Below, piece after piece: positions 1 to 6,580 of a DNA stretch of 17,449 bases. The translations under genes and the position numbers were made by a program. The notes below the pieces were generated by a model. It was not told the origin of the DNA. It made no database searches and saw only the letters and a list, made by a program, of their open reading frames with translations. The DNA comes from an uncultured Alistipes sp. (lineage in GTDB: Bacteria; Bacteroidota; Bacteroidia; Bacteroidales; Rikenellaceae). Location: contig CAUHCL010000033.1 of NCBI GenBank assembly GCA_959604655.1, positions 1-17,449 of the forward strand. Direction: 5' to 3'. The stretch's first letter is position 1. Each line of letters starts with the position of its first letter.

Positions 1-184
1 ACAAAAGGTAACCGAAAAACCGCCGCGGTGAAACGATTTCGGGGTCGGCCTTGCGACTGCGCTGAATCGGATGCCTTCGGCACTTTTGAAGCAATCAAAA
101 GGTCTCCGATTCTTTACGCTCCGTCGCTGCGGCCGCCCTTCGTCCGAAATCGCTTCTGCCGCGGATAAGGCTGACGCGTGTGAA
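1..184 (+). repeat. Intergenic repeat module A, copy 1 (A1)
   Basis: Bases 15-184 match the reverse complement of 3072-3241 over 170 bases with about 11 differences by hand alignment. The first 47 bases match 17403-17449 with one difference. The module contains the short hairpin CTTTTGA-AGCAA-TCAAAAG and an AATCGG/CCGATT pair around it, both kept in copy 2. The first 12 bases (ACAAAAGGTAAC) equal the right half of the palindrome at 17387-17414, so a similar palindrome may lie just left of the window. A reading frame starting at 71 runs through the module, but almost all differences between copies change the amino acid, so I treat it as non-coding. Confidence 0.85.
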
Positions 185-186
185 TT

Positions 187-305
187 TTTGCGGCTCTTTG
201 AGCCGCGCAGTTCGCCGCCGCCCCACTGCGGCGGACTGCAACTCGCCGATAGCTCGTGCGAGTCCTCCGCCGTCGGCGAACAGCACGCCAAAACCGAAAA
301 TACAG
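187..305 (+). repeat. Intergenic repeat module B, copy 1 (B1)
   Basis: This stretch is similar to 3425-3541 and to the reverse complement of about 17234-17365. It opens with a perfect 7-bp hairpin, GCGGCTC-TTT-GAGCCGC (190-206). A second structure follows in which GCAGT pairs with ACTGC around an inner CCGCCGC/GCGGCGG stem. Bases 250-290 hold a CGCCGA/TCGGCG pair before the shared block CGGCGAACAGCAC. No C module is recognisable after it; only a degenerate CAGCCCGC remains. Bases 306-356 show nothing else that I recognise. Confidence 0.8.
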
Positions 306-359
306 CCCGCAACCTCCCGACAACGGAATCCCGCAACCCACATTCCGTTCGCCTGCGAC

Positions 360-402
360 AAAACGCATTCGGCACCGAACCCGTCGGGTCCGATGCCGAA
401 TG
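360..402 (-). terminator. Probable terminator of the GH95 gene
   Basis: A perfect 9-bp stem, CATTCGGCA (366-374) with TGCCGAATG (394-402), encloses a smaller ACCC/GGGT hairpin. Read on the minus strand it lies about 30 bases past the GH95 stop codon and is followed by a run of four T (complement of 360-363). The T-run is short, so intrinsic termination is likely but not certain. Confidence 0.6.
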
Positions 403-432
403 TAAGCCGACCGAAGCGGCAATTCGCGGGCG

Positions 433-2877
433 TTACTTATCCATGCCGACTATGCGGTACGACCCGCCCTTGCGCGTGGGGAACTCAGCCACATACCAAT
501 CGCCCTCGCGACGGGTCTCGGCCTTCGCGCCCTTTACGGCTATGGGGTTGCGGCTGCGTACGGCGCAACGCTCGCCCGCCGTCGAGACTATCTCGCCCGA
601 CACGACCCCTCCGTCGTGCCACTCCAGCGCCACCTCGAAGCCTCCGCGGGCACGCAGACCGCGATAGCTGCCGTTGTTCCAGGCCGCGGGCAGGGCGGGC
701 AGCAGATCGATGCGTCCGCGTACGGACTGTATGAGCATCTCGGCCACTCCCGCCGCGCCGCCGAAGTTGCCGTCGATCTGGAAAGGCGGATGGGCGTCGA
801 GCAGGTTCGGGTAGGTACCGCCGCCGCACGCATCCTTGTCGTTTACATATGTGAGCAGCATGCGGTAGATGCGGTATGCGTGGTCGCCGTCCAAAAGACG
901 CGCCCAGAGATTCACGCGCCAGCCCGTCGACCATCCCGTGGCCTTGTCGCCGCGCAGTTCGAGCGAACGGGCACTCGCGGCGGCCAGCTCGGGCGTCGCC
1001 TCGGGCGATATGTGGTGACCCGGGTAGAGACCTATAAGGTGCGACTGATGGCGGTGGCGCGGCTCGGGATCCTCCCAGTCGTAATACCACTCCTGAAGAT
1101 TGCCTTTGTGTCCTATCTGATAGGGATACATCTTATCCAGCGCGGCGGCTATCTTCTGCCGCAAATCGGCGTCGGCATCGAGCTCGGCCGCAGCGGCCGC
1201 GGTGGCCGACAGACACTCGCGGATAATGGCCAGATCGGCCGTGGCACCGTAGGAGGTGGGACCCGCATAGCCGTCGGGCATCAGGAAATAGTTCTCGGGC
1301 GAGGTCGAGGGCGAGGTCACCAGATAGCCCTGCTTGTCCTCCACCAGCCAGTCGAGGCAGAACTCGGCAGCACCCTTCAGAAGCGGATAAGCGCGCTCGG
1401 CGAGGAACTCGCGGTCGAGCGTGAAGAGGTAGTGCTCCCACAGGTGGGTGCTGAGCCATGCGCCGCCCATCGGCCAGTTGGCCCACGACGGATCGCCCGA
1501 GAACTCGCCCACGGGATTCGACATGGCCCATATGTCGGAGTTGTGGCACGTGACCCAGCCGCCGCAACCGTAGTAGTTGCGCGCCGAGTGGCGTCCTGTC
1601 TGCGCCAGATTGCCGATGAAGCCCATCAAGGGTTCGTGCAGCTCCGTGAGGTTGAGCACCTCGGCGGGCCAGTAGTTCTCCTCGGTGTTGATGTTCACCG
1701 TATAGTTACTGTTCCACGGCGGCAGCAGCATGTCGTTCCACAGCCCCTGAAGATTCATCGGCACACCCTCGGTACGCGAGGCCGAGATCATCAGATAGCG
1801 TGCGAACTGGAAGTAGAGCATCTCCAGATTGTTGTCCTCGCCGCCCGCCGTGAGAGCCTTCAGACGATCGTCGGTGGCAGCCTCCGCGACGGGGGTACGG
1901 TCGCCCAACTGCACGTCTACACGGTCGAAGAACGACGCGAAATCGGCAGTATGACGCTTACGCAGCGATTTGTAGCTCAGCTTCTCGGCCGCTGCCATCT
2001 GCTCGGCGGCCAGGGCGCGGTAGTCGCGGCCGTCTTTCGCGGGATCCTTGTCGAATCCGTTGAAGCTGGTGGCCACGGTGACGAGCAGCACCGCGTCGGT
2101 ACAGCCGTCGAGCACCAGTTTGTCGCCCTCGCAGCGCACCTCGCCGTCGGCCGACACCGCCTTCACCAGAGTCATGAAATGCGTGCCTCGGTTTTCGTCC
2201 CACGAGATCGTACGGTCGCGCGCTATATTATAAGGAGCATAGCCGTCGACCGCGATGGTGCCGTCGGCAGCCGTAGCCTTGAAACGCAGCTGGCTGCCGA
2301 ACCCGATCTTGCAGTTCAGCGCCCCGCGCTCGTCGGCATGCAGACGCACGGCCATCACCTTGTCGGGAGCCGACACGAAATATTCGCGCGAGAAACCCAC
2401 GCCGTCGCGCACGTAACGGACTCGCGACACGGCGCGGCTTATGTCGAGCTCGCGGCTGTACTCCGCGGCCTCGGCACCCTCGCCGAAATCGAACGTGAGG
2501 CTACCCAGCGGCGAATAGCTCTGCGAGAACTTGCCTTGCAGACGGCGTTGCAGGCGGTTGGCCTCGCGGTAATCCTCGCGGGCCAGCGCCTCGCGCACGG
2601 GTGCCAGTCCCTCAGCCGCGGCCGTGGGGTCGATGTCGCGGTTCACGGGCTCGCCCGACCACAGGGTCAGTTCGTTGAGGTCTATGCGGTCGCGCTCCAC
2701 GCCTCCGTATATGGTGGCGCCCATACGGCCGTTGCCCATCACCAGCGCCTCGATGAAGGCCTCGGCAGGCTCGTCGTACCACATGCGCCATCGGGCGTCG
2801 GACTCGGGTTCGCCGCAGGCCGCGATGAGCGTAAAGCACATCATGGCCGCCGACAGCCGCATCGTAAATCTTCTCAT
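433..2877 (-). CDS. GH95 family alpha-L-fucosidase-type lipoprotein
   Basis: The 814-residue product is a glycoside hydrolase of family 95, inverting enzymes that remove terminal alpha-1,2-L-fucose, or in some members alpha-L-galactose, from glycans. The N-terminus is a lipoprotein signal: MRR, a hydrophobic stretch and LIAAC with the lipid-anchored Cys at 21, followed by an acidic GEPESD. This suggests a lipid anchor and possibly surface display. The N-terminal beta domain begins near GNGRMGA, and the (alpha/alpha)6 catalytic domain holds all expected active-site residues. These are the pair N395 and N397 in NINTEENYW, the general acid E528 in SPSTSPEN, and D702 in PPFQIDGNFGG, matching the N-x-N/E/D set known from bifidobacterial AfcA. 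Length is normal. The gene stands alone between repeat loci, with no SusC/SusD or sulfatase beside it. Exact sugar specificity cannot be read from sequence. Confidence 0.93.
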   Translation of the reverse strand: MRRFTMRLSAAMMCFTLIAACGEPESDARWRMWYDEPAEAFIEALVMGNGRMGATIYGGVERDRIDLNELTLWSGEPVNRDIDPTAAAEGLAPVREALAREDYREANRLQRRLQGKFSQSYSPLGSLTFDFGEGAEAAEYSRELDISRAVSRVRYVRDGVGFSREYFVSAPDKVMAVRLHADERGALNCKIGFGSQLRFKATAADGTIAVDGYAPYNIARDRTISWDENRGTHFMTLVKAVSADGEVRCEGDKLVLDGCTDAVLLVTVATSFNGFDKDPAKDGRDYRALAAEQMAAAEKLSYKSLRKRHTADFASFFDRVDVQLGDRTPVAEAATDDRLKALTAGGEDNNLEMLYFQFARYLMISASRTEGVPMNLQGLWNDMLLPPWNSNYTVNINTEENYWPAEVLNLTELHEPLMGFIGNLAQTGRHSARNYYGCGGWVTCHNSDIWAMSNPVGEFSGDPSWANWPMGGAWLSTHLWEHYLFTLDREFLAERAYPLLKGAAEFCLDWLVEDKQGYLVTSPSTSPENYFLMPDGYAGPTSYGATADLAIIRECLSATAAAAAELDADADLRQKIAAALDKMYPYQIGHKGNLQEWYYDWEDPEPRHRHQSHLIGLYPGHHISPEATPELAAASARSLELRGDKATGWSTGWRVNLWARLLDGDHAYRIYRMLLTYVNDKDACGGGTYPNLLDAHPPFQIDGNFGGAAGVAEMLIQSVRGRIDLLPALPAAWNNGSYRGLRARGGFEVALEWHDGGVVSGEIVSTAGERCAVRSRNPIAVKGAKAETRREGDWYVAEFPTRKGGSYRIVGMDK

Positions 2878-2927
2878 AATTCAAATGTTTACAGGTTAGA
2901 GTATTCGGCGGAGCATGCTCCGCAATG

Positions 2928-2935
2928 CAAATATA
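2928..2935 (-). promoter_or_regulatory. Candidate -7 box for the GH95 gene
   Basis: On the minus strand this reads TATATTTG, a match to the Bacteroidetes -7 consensus TAnnTTTG, about 50 bases before the GH95 start codon. No convincing -33 TTTG is present about 20 bases upstream, so the promoter is weak, regulated, or the match is by chance. Confidence 0.45.
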
Positions 2936-3033
2936 GACAAAAAATCGGGAATCTCCGCAGGGCGAATGCGATTTGCGTCATTCCGCATTTCGCTGTTTCG
3001 CAAAGCGGTGGCATGATCCGCTTCGCGGACAGC

Positions 3034-3071
3034 TGCGGGCCTCCGCCGGGGCGAGGCGGCGGACTGCAATG
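3034..3071 (-). repeat. C-like repeat fragment next to A2
   Basis: Read on the minus strand this contains GCAGTCCGCC, then a CCGCC/GGCGG hairpin and GGAGGCCCGC, which resembles the core of module C elsewhere in the window. It directly follows the A2 arm, in the place where B1 follows A1. It is short and diverged. Bases 2942-3033 between it and the GH95 promoter show no gene. Confidence 0.5.
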
Positions 3072-3241
3072 TTCACATGCGTCAGCCCATCCCGCGGCAG
3101 AAGCGATTTCGGACAAAGGGCGGCCGCAGCGACGGAGCGTAAGGAATCGGGAATCTTTTGATTGCTTCAAAAGTGCCGAAGGCATCCGATTCAGCGCAGT
3201 CGCAAGGACGACCCCGAAATCGTTTCACCGCGGCGGTTTTT
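3072..3241 (-). repeat. Intergenic repeat module A, copy 2 (A2), inverted
   Basis: This is the reverse complement of A1 (15-184): the same 170-base length, about 11 differences and no clear gap. A1 and A2 therefore form an inverted pair flanking the GH95 gene. The outer 33 bases are identical in A1, A2 and A3. The hairpin CTTTTGA/TCAAAAG is intact. Substitutions lie mostly outside the stems, which fits a conserved nucleic-acid structure better than a protein. Confidence 0.88.
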
Positions 3242-3322
3242 AACTGCGCTGCGCTTGTTTTCCTCCTTCGCGCCTCGGCAATTCATGCAAGCATGATTGC
3301 TCTCGGCTTGGCGTCGGTTCGC
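3242..3322. other. Linker between A2 and the 3323 palindrome, with an imperfect hairpin
   Basis: No gene is seen here. A stem forms between GCAATTCATGC and GCATGATTGC with a two-base AA loop and one bulged T (about 3278-3300), inside GC-rich flanks. This 81-base linker is absent from locus III, where the palindrome abuts the A arm directly. Confidence 0.5.
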
Positions 3323-3348
3323 GCCACCTTTTGACGTCAAAAGGTGGC
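3323..3348. repeat. 26-bp perfect palindrome
   Basis: GCCACCTTTTGAC is followed at once by its exact reverse complement, with no spacer. The half-site CAAAAGGT is shared with the palindrome at 17387-17414 and with the first bases of the window. It separates the A arm (A2) from the B/C arm (B2, C2), the same place the other palindrome occupies. Possible roles are a protein-binding site, a cruciform, or a terminal inverted repeat; none can be chosen from sequence alone. Confidence 0.85.
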
Positions 3349-3424
3349 ATAATTATCGTTTGTGATGCCAATCCTCACTGCATTCCCCGCAGGCCGCGGC
3401 CCGAAAACTTTTCCATTACGACGT

Positions 3425-3543
3425 CTGCGGTTCTTCAGAACCGCGCAGTTCGCCGCCGCCCTACGCGGCGGACTGCTAAAGCATTCCGACCGCCGTCGGC
3501 GAACAGCACACCCAAAACCAAGAAATGCAGTCCGCAGGACTGC
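3425..3543 (+). repeat. Intergenic repeat module B, copy 2 (B2)
   Basis: Similar to B1 and B3. The first hairpin is GCGGTTCT-TC-AGAACCGC (3427-3444). Against B1, one C-G pair is replaced by T-A on both sides of the stem, a compensatory change. The GCAGT/ACTGC plus CCGCCGC/GCGGCGG structure is kept with a shorter loop. At the end, GCAGTCC (3527-3533) pairs with GGACTGC (3537-3543) around a GCA loop. Confidence 0.82.
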
Positions 3544-3620
3544 GCGGGCCGCAGCCTCGGCGCGCGGAGGCCCGCTATTCGCATGCGCTCATTCACGCGC
3601 CCTCCGCAGGCTGCGCCCCA
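3544..3620 (+). repeat. Intergenic repeat module C, copy in locus II (C2)
   Basis: Two mutually exclusive pairings are visible. GCGGGCC (3544-3550) can pair with GGCCCGC (3569-3575). Alternatively GCAGCCT (3551-3557) pairs with AGGCTGC (3608-3614) and, nested inside, GCGGAG (3564-3569) with CTCCGC (3602-3607). The same two options exist in the copies at 13243-13312 and 17163-17233. Bases 3621-3738, between this copy and the prfA promoter, show no gene or structure that I recognise. Confidence 0.78.
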
Positions 3621-3738
3621 AAAACATTCGCAAAGCCCCGCAGCCGCCGAAGATAAATTTTGCACGCAATCCATCCTCGGCGAACGGCAGGTCGCGCACG
3701 AAGAACAACGGCATCCCGCGCGGCAAAATGCGAGGAAA

Positions 3739-3770
3739 CTTGCTTTTGCACTCACTTATTGTTATCTTTG
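3739..3770 (+). promoter_or_regulatory. Promoter of prfA (Bacteroidetes type)
   Basis: CTTG at 3739-3742 is followed after 20 bases by TATCTTTG at 3763-3770, matching the TTTG/TAnnTTTG layout used by the Bacteroidetes primary sigma factor. The -7 box ends 20 bases before the prfA ATG, giving a short leader. No Shine-Dalgarno sequence is obvious, which is normal for this phylum. Confidence 0.7.
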
Positions 3771-3790
3771 CTCCCTAAACCCGAATTACT

Positions 3791-4876
3791 ATGGCAGACA
3801 ATTCGATACTTACGCGCCTCGACGGCCTGAAGCTCAAGTACGAGGAAACGGGGCAGAAGCTCACCGATCCCGAGGTGATAGCCGACGTGAAGCAGTTCGT
3901 GCAGCTCACCAAGGAGTACAAGGAGCTGGAACCCATCATCGAGACCTCGGAGCGCTACCGCACCGCGCTGGCCAATCTGGCCGAGGCGAAGGATGTGCTG
4001 GCTAACGACAAGGACGAGGAGATGCGCGAGATGGCCCGCATGGAGATAGCCGAGCTGGAACCCGCGCTGGAGAAGATGGAGGAAGATATAAAGCTGCTGC
4101 TCATCCCCAAGGACCCGCAGGACGAGAAGAACGCCATCGTGGAGATCCGCGGCGGCACGGGCGGCGACGAGGCTGCCATCTTCGCGGGCGACCTGCTGCG
4201 CATGTACACCAAATACATCGAATCGAAGGGCTGGCGCTACGAAATAACGTCGTTCTCGGACGGCGCCGCGGGCGGCTACAAGGAGGTCGTGCTGAAGGTG
4301 ACGGGACAGAGCGTCTACGGCACCCTGAAATACGAGTCGGGCGTGCACCGCGTGCAGCGCGTGCCGCAGACCGAGACGCAGGGCCGTGTGCACACCTCGG
4401 CGGCATCGGTGGCGGTGCTCCCCGAAGCCGAGGAATTCGACGTGGAGATATCGATGAACGACATCCGCAAGGACATATTCTGCGCCTCGGGCCCGGGCGG
4501 ACAGTCGGTGAACACCACCTACTCGGCCATACGACTCACGCACATCCCCACGGGCATCGTGGTGCAGTGTCAGGACCAGAAGTCGCAGCTGAAGAACTTC
4601 GACAAGGCCTTCGAGGAACTGCGCACGCGCGTGTTCAACCTCGAATACTCGAAATATCTGGACGAGATAGCATCCAAGCGCAAGACGATGGTGTCGACGG
4701 GCGACCGCTCGGCGAAGATCCGCACCTACAACTATCCGCAGGGCCGAATCACCGACCATCGCATAAACTACACTATCTACAATCTGGCGGCTTTCATGGA
4801 CGGTGACATCCAGGACTGCATCGACCATCTGATCGTGGCCGAGAATGCCGAGCGATTGAAAGAGAGCGAATTGTAG
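3791..4876 (+). CDS. prfA: Peptide chain release factor 1 (RF1)
   Basis: RF1 recognises UAA and UAG in the ribosomal A site and triggers peptide release. The 361-residue length is typical. The peptidyl-transferase-centre GGQ motif is at 236-238 in SGPGGQSVNTTYSA. The stop-codon-reading tripeptide, usually PAT or PVT in RF1, is PQT here (192-194, in RVPQTETQGR), and it is not the SPF of RF2. The C-terminal block RKTMVSTGDRSAKIRTYNYPQGRITDHR falls in the conserved RF1 tail, near residues 298-325. The ATG at 3791 lies just downstream of a good promoter. No prmC methyltransferase gene is adjacent, although RF1 glutamine methylation is its usual partner. The gene converges on the M28 peptidase gene across a shared terminator. 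Confidence 0.97.
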   Translation: MADNSILTRLDGLKLKYEETGQKLTDPEVIADVKQFVQLTKEYKELEPIIETSERYRTALANLAEAKDVLANDKDEEMREMARMEIAELEPALEKMEEDIKLLLIPKDPQDEKNAIVEIRGGTGGDEAAIFAGDLLRMYTKYIESKGWRYEITSFSDGAAGGYKEVVLKVTGQSVYGTLKYESGVHRVQRVPQTETQGRVHTSAASVAVLPEAEEFDVEISMNDIRKDIFCASGPGGQSVNTTYSAIRLTHIPTGIVVQCQDQKSQLKNFDKAFEELRTRVFNLEYSKYLDEIASKRKTMVSTGDRSAKIRTYNYPQGRITDHRINYTIYNLAAFMDGDIQDCIDHLIVAENAERLKESEL

Positions 4877-4894
4877 TCTCGGATAGGAAACAGG

Positions 4895-4929
4895 AAAAGT
4901 CGGTTCCCCGAAAGAGGAACCGACTTTTT
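4895..4929. terminator. Bidirectional intrinsic terminator between prfA and the M28 gene
   Basis: A perfect 13-bp stem, AAAAGTCGGTTCC (4895-4907) with GGAACCGACTTTT (4916-4928), has an 8-base loop. It is flanked by T-runs on both strands: TTTTT after the plus-strand stem and TTTT on the minus strand. It begins 19 bases past the prfA stop and lies between two convergent genes, so it can serve both. Confidence 0.9.
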
Positions 4930-4938
4930 CTTGTCGCG

Positions 4939-5000
4939 CAGTCGCGAGCCGCAGCCCGCGAAGAGCACGAACGGAGGGCCCGAACGGAGCGTAAGCCCTC
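4939..5000 (+). repeat. Degenerate C-like intergenic sequence
   Basis: GAGCCGCAGCCCGCG followed by CGGAGGGCCCG resembles the module C core (GGGCCGCAGCCT, then GGAGGCCCGC), but the pairing arms are broken. It sits between the bidirectional terminator and the M28 stop codon. This is a low-confidence relic. Confidence 0.35.
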
Positions 5001-5004
5001 GCCC

Positions 5005-6537
5005 CTACTTGCTCTCGCTCTTGTAGATCTCGTCGCGAGGCAGCTGCACGGGCATGTCGGCCGTGGCGAGCACCATTATGGCCAGCGCGGCGGCAGCCTG
5101 CTCCTGGTATTCGGGGATGCTCTTGTCGTAGCGGTCGCGCTCGGTGTGCCATATCTCGCCGTAGGAGAAGTTGTAACCCTTCACGTCGCGCCACTCGCCC
5201 ATCTGCAACGTCGGCACGCCCTTCACGGCGAAGCTGGTGGCGTCGTTGCCGCCCAGACGCGTGGGCTGCTCGCGGGGCGTAAGCTCGGTAACCTCGAACC
5301 CGTAGTCGGGATAGAGCGTGCGGATAGGCTCCGCGGCCTTGTCGTAGGCCTTCACCAGCGACGCGGGGGCCGCGAACGAGGTGTAGGGCATCGGACCGCC
5401 GTCGCGGTTGAACATGTTCGATATGCGGGGCAGACGGTCTTCGTGGTCGCGTATCCATGCCTGCGAACCCCACAGTCCGAATTCCTCGCCCGCGAAGAGG
5501 ATGAATATTATCGTGCGGTCGGGCTTGGCTCCCGAGAGGGCGATCATGCGCGCCGCCTCCATCACGGCCGCCGTGCCCGAGCCGCAGTCGACGCCGCCCG
5601 TGGCCACGTCGTAGGCATCGAGGTGGGCGCCCACGATCACGTATTCGTCGGGATACTTGGCGCCCTTCAGCGTGGCGACGATGTTGTGATAGGGCACGGG
5701 GCCTATCTTGAAGTGGTTGCGTATGTCGAACTCCAGCTCCACGCTGCGGCGCTCCTTCACCAGCTTCTGTATGCGGGCATACTGTTCCTCGTCGAGCAGG
5801 ATGTCGGGCGTGGCAGGCAGGCTGTCGAACGGAGTGCGCGAGCGCACCACATCGAGGTCGTACAGCGCCGTGATGGGCACCGATGCGGGACGCACGAAGC
5901 CCAGCGCGCCCGCCTCGACCATCTCGTCGTAGAACGGGGCTATGACATCCCTTTTCTCCATCTTCTCGCCGTCCTCACCCGCATGCTCGCGGTTGTATTT
6001 GTCGGCCCGCTCGTTGTGGTCGAGAACCTCGTGGCGCAGCCGCGTCGCCTCTTCATTATGCAGCAGTGCGAAGCCGCCGCCCCTGTTGTCGACCAGCACC
6101 CACGCACCCTTTATGGTGCCCTTCATGCGGTCGAACTCGGCGCGCGTGCGGGGTTCCGTCACCACGTGGCCGCGTTGCAGGCCGCGCGTGCCCGAGGTGT
6201 AGGAGGGCGTGGCGAAGTGCAGCACCATGTTCTCGTCGCCCGTCATGCGGCCCCACCATCCCGCGCGGTTGAAGCCCACAGCCATCTCGCCGACCTTCTC
6301 GGCCTCGACGTCGTAGCCCCACTCGCGGAAGCTGCGCATGGCCCATTCGGCCGCGTTCTCGTATGCGTCGGAACCGACGGGGCGCCCGCCGAAGCGGTTG
6401 CACAGAATGTCGAGATGCTGCATGGCGCGGTTGTCGTCGCGCGCCGTCTCCATGATCTTCCTGACAGGGGCGCTCTGCGCGAAGCATGCCGCGGGCAGTG
6501 CGAGAAGCAGAAGCAATTGAATGAAAAATCGTCTCAT
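5005..6537 (-). CDS. Secreted M28 family zinc metallopeptidase
   Basis: The 510-residue product is an M28 (aminopeptidase S/Y-like) exopeptidase that probably trims peptides in the periplasm or outside the cell. The N-terminus is a clear signal peptide: MRR, a leucine-rich core and ACFAQ, with cleavage near residue 21. A protease-associated-type insertion probably occupies about 130-240. All co-catalytic zinc residues are visible: H305 in GAHLD, bridging D317 in GGVDCGSG, catalytic E351 and ligand E352 in FAGEEFG, D379 in NRDGG, and H464 in IWHTERD. The start at 6537 is the ATG directly before the signal peptide. The CDF gene upstream on the same strand ends 43 bases away with a hairpin in the gap, so they may be co-transcribed. 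The substrate cannot be deduced. It could also be annotated as carboxypeptidase Q-like. Confidence 0.92.
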   Translation of the reverse strand: MRRFFIQLLLLLALPAACFAQSAPVRKIMETARDDNRAMQHLDILCNRFGGRPVGSDAYENAAEWAMRSFREWGYDVEAEKVGEMAVGFNRAGWWGRMTGDENMVLHFATPSYTSGTRGLQRGHVVTEPRTRAEFDRMKGTIKGAWVLVDNRGGGFALLHNEEATRLRHEVLDHNERADKYNREHAGEDGEKMEKRDVIAPFYDEMVEAGALGFVRPASVPITALYDLDVVRSRTPFDSLPATPDILLDEEQYARIQKLVKERRSVELEFDIRNHFKIGPVPYHNIVATLKGAKYPDEYVIVGAHLDAYDVATGGVDCGSGTAAVMEAARMIALSGAKPDRTIIFILFAGEEFGLWGSQAWIRDHEDRLPRISNMFNRDGGPMPYTSFAAPASLVKAYDKAAEPIRTLYPDYGFEVTELTPREQPTRLGGNDATSFAVKGVPTLQMGEWRDVKGYNFSYGEIWHTERDRYDKSIPEYQEQAAAALAIMVLATADMPVQLPRDEIYKSESK

Positions 6538-6558
6538 AGTTGGGTTTGTAATGTTAAA

Positions 6559-6576
6559 TTCGGCCGTGCGGCCGAA
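6559..6576. terminator. Small hairpin between the CDF and M28 genes
   Basis: TTCGGCCG and CGGCCGAA form a perfect inverted repeat around TG. On the minus strand it follows the CDF stop codon by a few bases and is trailed by a weak TTTAAC. It may attenuate read-through or protect an mRNA end. It is too weak to be called a firm terminator. Confidence 0.4.
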
Positions 6577-6580
6577 CGGT

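Noticed and set aside
71..667. Possible protein starting MPSALLKQSK inside module A, with a partner at 2889-3185 on the minus strand
   Set aside because: The first 38 or so codons are shared only because the repeat is shared. Of about eight changed codons between the copies, only one is synonymous, and the frame then runs antisense into GH95. This is the opposite of what protein-level selection would give.
433..2877. A polysaccharide utilisation locus centred on GH95 or GH78
   Set aside because: No SusC/SusD pair, sensor-regulator, sulfatase or sugar transporter is present; the two glycosidases are 10 kb apart among housekeeping genes.
15..3241. A classical composite transposon bounded by A1 and A2
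   Set aside because: The 170-base modules encode no transposase, and I see no target duplication next to them; a third copy also exists in another context.
616..3243. 875-codon open frame antisense to GH95
   Set aside because: GC-rich coding DNA commonly leaves the opposite strand open. The translation has no domain, and GH95 has every catalytic residue in place.
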